Below, piece after piece: positions 58,816-64,000 of a DNA stretch of 64,000 bases. Within the stretch, counting starts at the first letter, position 1. Every line of letters starts with the position of its first letter. Made by a program: the position numbers and the translations under genes. The notes beneath the pieces were generated by a model. It ran no database searches and was not told the origin of the DNA. It worked only from the letters and a program-made list of their open reading frames with translations. Origin of the DNA: Methanobrevibacter sp. (GTDB lineage Archaea; Methanobacteriota; Methanobacteria; Methanobacteriales; Methanobacteriaceae); contig NZ_SUTM01000003.1 in assembly GCF_015062935.1 (NCBI RefSeq), positions 100,168 through 164,167 on the forward strand, written 5' to 3'.

Positions 58816-61291
58816 ATTTGATTACAATTTTAAAAGTAACAGTCTTGTAGGCGGATGCCTTGTAGTTGGCATTTCCTGCCGCTTTGATTTTAACTTTAAC
58901 TTTATATGTTCCTTTCTTAAGGCCTTTTGCAACAGTTACCTTACCGGTTTTTTTGTTGATGGTAATTTTCTTGTTGCCGCTTGCTTTGGCATATGTTAAT
59001 GTACCTTGTCCTTTTTTAGTGAAAGTAACCACTTTGGAAACAGCTAATGTTTGAGCTTTCTTTTTAACAGCTGAAAATTTCACCTTAACTGTTTTTGCTT
59101 TGACAGCTAAAGGATTTGCGGCCTTGTTAATCTTAAATGTTGCTTTGGTAGTTCCGTTGTATGCTCCGATTCCAGTAACTGTAACTGTGTATGTTCCAAC
59201 GTTTTTAGGTGAAGCGGTGGACCAGTCAAGAGTATAGTCAACGCCTTCTTTTAAAACAGCACCATTTGTTAAGGTGACTGTTGGCTTTTGGACTTTGCCG
59301 TTGTAGGTGAAATCTGTTTTGGACAGTGCCACATTTACAGTTGAAATGTCAGTCTGTTTTGGAGTGCTTTCATTGGTCACGGTTATTGTGAATGAATTTG
59401 AGTAGAAAAGATCGCTTTCATCCAAACCGTCAAATGATACTCCAATTACATGTTTTCCTATTGTGAGATTTGAAAATGTGTATTGGACAGTACCATTTTT
59501 TAGAGAATAATATTTGATTGGAGTAGCATCACGGATAAAGTCAATTCCACCTGCTTTAGGGCCTGTTACTGTTAGGGTGACTGAGTCGCCTACGCCGATT
59601 AAACTGGCGGATATGCTTGATGTGAACTGGTTGGAGTTTTCAGTGGCCTTGATTCCAATCATTCCTGCATCGCTTATGCCGTCTATGGTATAATTCATAT
59701 AGAATACATTGGCTCCCGCAGTTTTTAAAGCCGGCAATGGAACAACGGTTGAAGCACCACTGATGGAATATGTTCCAATCAGAGTGCCTGGGGAGTATGT
59801 TTTGTTTGACTCGTTATGAACTGTATTGTACAATTTTGCGCTACCTTTTGATTTGGATGTGGCTTTGAATACAATGCATGATGATTCGCCTACAGCCAAT
59901 TCATAAGGAGCTATGAAATATGGTTCAAAGATAAATTGGGTGTCTGATGATTCAGTAATATTATTGTAAGTTAATTTTACAGTGTGGTTTCCAAGGTAAT
60001 CTCCAATGTCAAATCCTTTCAAATCAGTGTCATAAATGAGGAGGAAATCCTTTGTTCCGGTAAGTTCTTTGTTATAAAACTCTTTGCCGTCAATGGAAAG
60101 TGTTACTTTACCGCTTACATTATTCTTGTCACTGATATAAGCAAGATATACCAGATAAGAACTGAAATCAACTTTATTTGGTAAATCTATATATAAATCT
60201 GAACCGCCTGATGAGGATTCTATATCATAATCCAAATCAAACTCAATAATTTCAAATACTTTTCCTTCTGTAGTGTTGAATTCAAATGAAAGATCATATA
60301 CTCCTTTTTTGTAATAAAAACTTAAATTTGAATCATATATGGAAATTTCTCCTCCTGCAGAAACGTACTTATTATATTCCAGACTTCCGTCAACATAAAC
60401 CATCAGGTTTCCATCATACGGACAGTCGTCAATCCAGAAGATTGCAGTGTCAGTTATAGTGGTATGATCACTATAAGCTTTTTTGCCGTAGAATGGGTCA
60501 ACCTCGTCAACATCATAATTCAAGTTAAACTCACTAATTGTGAATGCTTTTCCATAGGTGGTGTTGAATTTGACTAGAATGTTATATTCTCCTTTTACAC
60601 CATAAAAACTTAAATCTGAATCCAGTATGGTAACATTTTCACCAGCAGAAACAGATTTGGAATAGTCCTTATTGCCGTTTACAAAAACGACTATGCTTCC
60701 GTCGGTAGGACAGCCTTCAACTTCAAGAATTTCATCATCAACCTGGTAGGTAGAGATTGCATGGCTTATTTTTCCGTTGAAATCCCTTTGAGAAACAGTT
60801 CCGGTCACATCAATTGTTCCTGAGGCCAGATATATTTCATTATAATCTTTTGTGACAAAAGTAACATTGATAAAGTATGATCCGGCTGAAGAGATATGCA
60901 AATCATCCAAAGTAAGCTGAGGTTCATCGAAGTATTCAGGGTCAAAACCTAATAGATAACTGGTATAATTGGTATGTACTCTAATTTCACCGTCAGCGTC
61001 ACTTGGCACGTTAAAAGTGACTGCAGGGCATTCATCAGCCAAATCCATTGATTCATTAATCTTTACATTAAAATCGCTTGCATCGTATGACAACGCATCA
61101 TCTGCACCGTCACCTGCAATATTTTTCTCGGAAGGATTTAAAGCCAAATCCTCCTGAGCATCTTCAACTGCCAGTGTGTCATCTTGAGATGCATCTGCAA
61201 TATCAGAAATGTCCTCAGATGCACTGACAGCACCTATTGTCAAGATAGCCAGTAACAGAAGTGTCACCAGCATCAGCTTTTTAAATCTCAT
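58814..61291 (-). CDS. Adhesin-like protein 2 (repeat surface protein)
   Basis: This 825-residue surface protein starts with a signal peptide (MRFKKLMLVTLLLLAILTIGAVSAS), nearly the same as ALP1. It has beta-rich repeats of about 90 residues (FNGKISHAISTYQVDDEILEVEGCP and FYGKKAYSDHTTITDTAIFWIDDCP), Ig-like domains with a TVTNESTPKQ linker, and a C-terminal lysine-rich domain (KGLKKGTYKVKVKIKAAGNANYKA, then TVTFKIVIK). It differs from ALP1 by lacking the PMP-type helix. It lies downstream of terL in the element. Its promoter contains an (AT)9 tract. Confidence 0.88.
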   Translation of the reverse strand: MRFKKLMLVTLLLLAILTIGAVSASEDISDIADASQDDTLAVEDAQEDLALNPSEKNIAGDGADDALSYDASDFNVKINESMDLADECPAVTFNVPSDADGEIRVHTNYTSYLLGFDPEYFDEPQLTLDDLHISSAGSYFINVTFVTKDYNEIYLASGTIDVTGTVSQRDFNGKISHAISTYQVDDEILEVEGCPTDGSIVVFVNGNKDYSKSVSAGENVTILDSDLSFYGVKGEYNILVKFNTTYGKAFTISEFNLNYDVDEVDPFYGKKAYSDHTTITDTAIFWIDDCPYDGNLMVYVDGSLEYNKYVSAGGEISIYDSNLSFYYKKGVYDLSFEFNTTEGKVFEIIEFDLDYDIESSSGGSDLYIDLPNKVDFSSYLVYLAYISDKNNVSGKVTLSIDGKEFYNKELTGTKDFLLIYDTDLKGFDIGDYLGNHTVKLTYNNITESSDTQFIFEPYFIAPYELAVGESSCIVFKATSKSKGSAKLYNTVHNESNKTYSPGTLIGTYSISGASTVVPLPALKTAGANVFYMNYTIDGISDAGMIGIKATENSNQFTSSISASLIGVGDSVTLTVTGPKAGGIDFIRDATPIKYYSLKNGTVQYTFSNLTIGKHVIGVSFDGLDESDLFYSNSFTITVTNESTPKQTDISTVNVALSKTDFTYNGKVQKPTVTLTNGAVLKEGVDYTLDWSTASPKNVGTYTVTVTGIGAYNGTTKATFKINKAANPLAVKAKTVKVKFSAVKKKAQTLAVSKVVTFTKKGQGTLTYAKASGNKKITINKKTGKVTVAKGLKKGTYKVKVKIKAAGNANYKASAYKTVTFKIVIK
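61245..61283. repeat. 39-bp repeat in ALP2 signal-peptide region
   Basis: Identical to 58721-58759 in ALP1. Recombination between the two would delete the ALP2 body and place ALP1's mature part behind the ALP2 promoter and start. Confidence 0.85.
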
Positions 61292-61333
61292 TTAAATTAC
61301 CTCAAATTAAAATTATCAGTTTTTAATCAAAAG

Positions 61334-61351
61334 ATATATATATATATATAT
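61334..61351 (-). promoter_or_regulatory. (AT)9 tract at the ALP2 promoter
   Basis: Nine AT repeats lie 43 bases before the ALP2 ATG, where the TATA box should be. An alternative TATA (TTTAAATA) is near 61361-61368. A slip in the repeat would change promoter spacing. GAGGT lies 8 bases before the ATG as ribosome site. Confidence 0.65.
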
Positions 61352-61479
61352 CGCCGGTTGTATTTAAATTAAAGGCTTTTCAGGCCAGTATGGAGAAAAA
61401 TATAAGTTAAAAATATATTACATGTAAAATGAAGAATATAATATGCATTAACAGGCCACATTAACATTTCACAAATTAA

Positions 61480-62889
61480 TCATGTGGAATACCACTTATC
61501 TACATCAACTCTTTTAACTTGATTATCACTAGCTATTTTTTCATAACCTCCAGTGAATGCTACAACACAGTCATCATGAATGGCTTCATTAGGATAAGCG
61601 GTAATTTTTTCAAGAAATTCCATCGCCCATTTTTTCGTGAACCCGGTCGAATCCTTTCCAACTAAGTAAATTCCCTTCTTTTGAATATCTGCTGAAACCC
61701 TTCTTGCACGGTCAACTTTATTCTCTCTTGAGTTACCTGTGCCTGTAGCAAAGCCTCTTCGGTTCAACTCATCTATGATTAATAATCCGAAGTTTTTACC
61801 TGTGCTTCCGTCGAGTTCAATGTATTGGGCATCTGACTTGTCACGTGCTGCAGTGTTTATGATTTCATTGATCAGGTTTCTTGACTCAAGCTGAAATTCA
61901 TATGAGTCCAGAATGTAGATGTTGCCGTTTAGATCTTTAGCCAACATGACTCCAGCAGTATAATCCGGATCACTGCCTTTCAATCTGTCATCATTTAATA
62001 CTTCAGTTGCAGCTAGATCCCAATATCGGATGACTTTAACGATTGGTATTTTCATGTATTCATCATGGGAAATCAGGTGGAAGTCTGATTCATCGAATAG
62101 CTGGCCTTTAACTGATGCATACCAGTTACCGTTCATTAACTGCTCACGTGTTACTCTATCCAAGCCCATAAGATATTCTTCATAATCTTTTCTATCCAAA
62201 TAAACATTATCTAAATAGCTGGATGAAATAAATCTTATCTGACTTTTATCTTGAATATCCTCATCTATCTTTTCAATAAATCTTTCCCTTACCCATTTGT
62301 TCCCACGCTTACCAGGGTTTGACGATGCCATCAGTTGTGTTGGAAGTTTATTATTTTTAGTCTTCCTTACTCTAGACCTCATGTAAATGTATTTGAATCT
62401 TTCAAGCTGTGTCAGCTCATCAATGCCAATGAACTGGTATTCAGAACCCTGATAGGTATCGAGGTCATTGATGTTTCTCAAGTATCCAAAGGTTAATGAA
62501 TTTCCATTGGGAAATGTCCATGAATGTTCAGTTCCATCCCACTTTGGTTTAATAGCTGAATTATTTTGAATTTCCTTTCTGTTAAGCCATTGACTAGCTT
62601 TGTGAATTAAAGCTCCTTTACGTTTCAGGTCAGATAATGTACGTCTCAAGATGAGAGCGTGGTATTCATTGGCATCATCCTGCACATAAAACAAAGCTCT
62701 CATTAACAGACTGGTGGATTTGGAACCACCTGCTGCACCACCAATCAACACTTCCTTTTCTGTAGCTAGTATCATTTCAGCCTGCTTTGGAAAAGGAGAG
62801 AAGGGAATATATGGATTCTCATATACGCACTTCTGAAGAATAGCTTTATCTTTAGCACTGAGATAGAATTCATCTTTTTCATTGTACAT
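61480..62889 (-). CDS. terL: Terminase large subunit
   Basis: This 469-residue DNA-packaging ATPase/nuclease has an ATPase domain with Walker A-like GGAAGGSKSTS (50-60), Walker B QFIGIDEL (152-159) and an NPGKRG coupling motif. The RNase-H-like nuclease domain has Asp291 in YWDLAATE, IELDGSTGK and the C-terminal HDDCVVAF. It cuts and pumps viral DNA into capsids of head-tailed viruses. It overlaps the terS-like gene by 11 bases. Downstream there is ALP2 instead of a portal gene. Confidence 0.94.
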   Translation of the reverse strand: MYNEKDEFYLSAKDKAILQKCVYENPYIPFSPFPKQAEMILATEKEVLIGGAAGGSKSTSLLMRALFYVQDDANEYHALILRRTLSDLKRKGALIHKASQWLNRKEIQNNSAIKPKWDGTEHSWTFPNGNSLTFGYLRNINDLDTYQGSEYQFIGIDELTQLERFKYIYMRSRVRKTKNNKLPTQLMASSNPGKRGNKWVRERFIEKIDEDIQDKSQIRFISSSYLDNVYLDRKDYEEYLMGLDRVTREQLMNGNWYASVKGQLFDESDFHLISHDEYMKIPIVKVIRYWDLAATEVLNDDRLKGSDPDYTAGVMLAKDLNGNIYILDSYEFQLESRNLINEIINTAARDKSDAQYIELDGSTGKNFGLLIIDELNRRGFATGTGNSRENKVDRARRVSADIQKKGIYLVGKDSTGFTKKWAMEFLEKITAYPNEAIHDDCVVAFTGGYEKIASDNQVKRVDVDKWYST

Positions 62890-63691
62890 TGTTATCGTCT
62901 ATTTGTTTTGCAAGGATTTCTATTTCATTCATGATGTCCTTTTGTGAGATTTCAATTTTCTTATCTTCTAACTCTAACACACGGTTTTTGAATAGTCTGT
63001 CCATTTCATCTTTGAATAATCTGTTTTTAGCTTCAAACGCTTTAACGGACAATTCCAGATATCTTATTTTTAATTCGGTAATGTCAATTAAATATCTGGC
63101 TAGACTTTTTTCATTGGCATTGTATCTTACTTCCTGGTCAAGTTTTTCAAAGTCGATTTCAAGGCCAACTGCATTTTTAGTAATCTTATCTAAGTTTTCA
63201 AGACCTGTTTTAATGTCTGTGACTTGTTGTTGAAGAATTGAATCAATAGCTAAATCTATATTGTCCTCGTAAACATTATTGTCTGTGATTTGCTTTTGAG
63301 TGATAGCCCTGTCTGTTAATGCCTCTTTTTGTCTGGCTCTCGGGTCTTTATCATTATCTGTTAGATGATATTTCTTTTTGAATCTGGAGAATGTTGCTCT
63401 GCTTACTTCGAATTTGTGTTCCTCTTCAAGCCATCTTCTGACGCTTTCATCTGTTGCTCCTTGAGTCTTCATTACCTGAATTTCATCCAGCAATGTTTCC
63501 AGGAAATCTCCTTTGGTTATTTTTAATCCTGCCTTGAATTCCTTGAATGTTGTAAGTGAAACTTCACGACCATATTTTGTATTTAACAGCTCTATGATTT
63601 CTTTGTTGCTCATTGCCTTCTTGCAGCAGTTTATTATTTCCTGTTCATGCTGCTCTAGAAAATAATGTATGTCTGAATTTACTCTACTCAT
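62879..63691 (-). CDS. Terminase small subunit-like DNA-binding protein
   Basis: In this 270-residue protein two helix-turn-helix-like units (SNKEIIELLNTKYGREVSLTTFKEFK and TDESVRRWLEEEHKFEVSRATFSRFK, about 28-110) are followed by a long helical and coiled-coil tail (about 150-265). That plan and its place directly before terL fit a small terminase subunit that recognises viral DNA. It starts 9 bases after the upstream frame ends. Assignment is positional and structural, not motif-specific. Confidence 0.72.
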   Translation of the reverse strand: MSRVNSDIHYFLEQHEQEIINCCKKAMSNKEIIELLNTKYGREVSLTTFKEFKAGLKITKGDFLETLLDEIQVMKTQGATDESVRRWLEEEHKFEVSRATFSRFKKKYHLTDNDKDPRARQKEALTDRAITQKQITDNNVYEDNIDLAIDSILQQQVTDIKTGLENLDKITKNAVGLEIDFEKLDQEVRYNANEKSLARYLIDITELKIRYLELSVKAFEAKNRLFKDEMDRLFKNRVLELEDKKIEISQKDIMNEIEILAKQIDDNNVQ

Positions 63692-63700
63692 AACATCCCC

Positions 63701-63931
63701 CTACAGATTTCTTAATTCCCTTTCAAGCTCTTCTTTTCTAGCTTCAATTAATCTGTACTCTGTCTGTTTCATGACTTTTTGATAATTGGGATTGTTATGT
63801 ATTAGTGTTATTGTATCTTCAGCATCACCGATAGCTATTAGCATAGCTCCAAGCTCATAAGCATCCTTGTGGGTAAAACTAGATTCTTCTACTATTTTTT
63901 TGAGTGTTATTTCAACTCTTGCGCTGATGTT
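63701..63931 (-). CDS. 3' exon of an interrupted element gene
   Basis: A 76-codon reading frame, open from the inferred intron 3' end to the TAG at 63701-63703, begins NISARVEITLKKIVEESSFT and ends ARKEELERELRNL. The helix-rich product is not recognised. Its 5' part is outside the window because a group II intron sits in front of it. It ends 9 bases before the terS-like gene and is in the same transcription unit. Confidence 0.6.
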   Translation of the reverse strand, partial: NISARVEITLKKIVEESSFTHKDAYELGAMLIAIGDAEDTITLIHNNPNYQKVMKQTEYRLIEARKEELERELRNL

Positions 63932-64000
63932 GTCGGATAAGAGTGAGGAATTACTTCCCCAAACTCTCCTAAGAACCGTACGTGAGACTTACACCTCATA
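63932..64000 (-). mobile_element. 3' end of a group II intron (domains V-VI)
   Basis: On the minus strand the edge sequence ends domain V as TATGAGGTGTAAGTCTCACG followed by TACGGTTC (63973-64000), with GTAA as the GNRA-type loop. Next is a domain VI hairpin: AGAGT/ACTCT and GGGGAA/TTCCTC stems with a GTAA loop (about 63932-63970). An A lies unpaired near the 3' end (TTATCC) and the boundary is GAC at 63932. The 5' part and any maturase gene are outside the window. Confidence 0.78.

Larger units (their letters stand above)
48740..64000. mobile_element. Integrated virus-like element (partial)
   Basis: Marks: a tyrosine integrase next to the last housekeeping gene, small ORFs, a possible annealing protein, MCM helicase, RHH regulator, terminase subunits and a group II intron end. 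Rightward early genes (48.8-55.1 kb) meet leftward late-type genes. No portal or capsid gene is in the window, and two ALPs occupy the space downstream of terL. The left limit is set near the 20-bp site; the right limit is beyond 64000. Confidence 0.8.

Overview
The window comes from a low-GC, gut-type methanogenic archaeon of the order Methanobacteriales, most likely a Methanobrevibacter species. Supporting evidence: F420-dependent methylene-H4MPT dehydrogenase (mtd), methanogenesis marker protein 12, a cofactor F430/cobamide a,c-diamide synthase, a Fae-Hps fusion, two linked Mur-type ligases of the kind used for pseudomurein, archaeal-type ThrRS, a Kae1-Bud32 fusion, TATA/BRE-type promoters, GGTGA-like ribosome binding sites, and several adhesin-like proteins (ALPs) with beta-helix and Ig-like repeats.

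Layout of the chromosomal part (1-48.7 kb): a flavin-binding PNPOx-like gene; two overlapping Mur ligases; the cluster rdgB-rpsO-recJ-aconitase X(PMDh large subunit), separated from kae1-bud32 by an AT-rich DUF4062/GHKL/winged-helix gene that looks acquired; a cobT-like gene; a decayed ALP; uppP-ilvE; tRNA-Val(TAC); mtd; hisB; a ferredoxin-ModE-like pair; a flippase; an iron-sulfur flavoprotein-like oxidoreductase; a coiled-coil protein; fae-hps; thrS; cfbB/cbiA plus a membrane polymerase-like gene; surE; a tiny LSm protein; methanogenesis marker 12 with ilvC; an ALP with an apparent non-ATG start; the ilvB-ilvN-carbonic anhydrase operon; argF; purD; two tandem small surface Ig-like proteins; a MarR-controlled MATE-MarR-nitroreductase operon; and the cbiC-hemL-sipS-argS operon.

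From about 48.7 kb to the right edge is an integrated virus-like element: tyrosine integrase, a long regulatory leader region, several tiny ORFs, a possible strand-annealing protein, an MCM helicase, an RHH regulator with its operator, two big leftward ALPs, then large and small terminase subunits, and the 3' exon of a gene interrupted by what reads as the 3' end (domains V-VI) of a group II intron that runs off the window.

The most unusual structure is the ALP pair inside the element. It lies between the intact terL and a short decayed copy of the terL 3' end. It carries a 39-bp perfect repeat in both signal-peptide regions, and the upstream ALP has an (AT)9 tract where its TATA box should be. 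Together these suggest a surface-protein cassette that was inserted by recombination and can vary or switch. A 20-bp sequence next to the integrase also recurs inverted at the far left edge of the window. All functional assignments are from reading the sequence and known family motifs; no database search was run.
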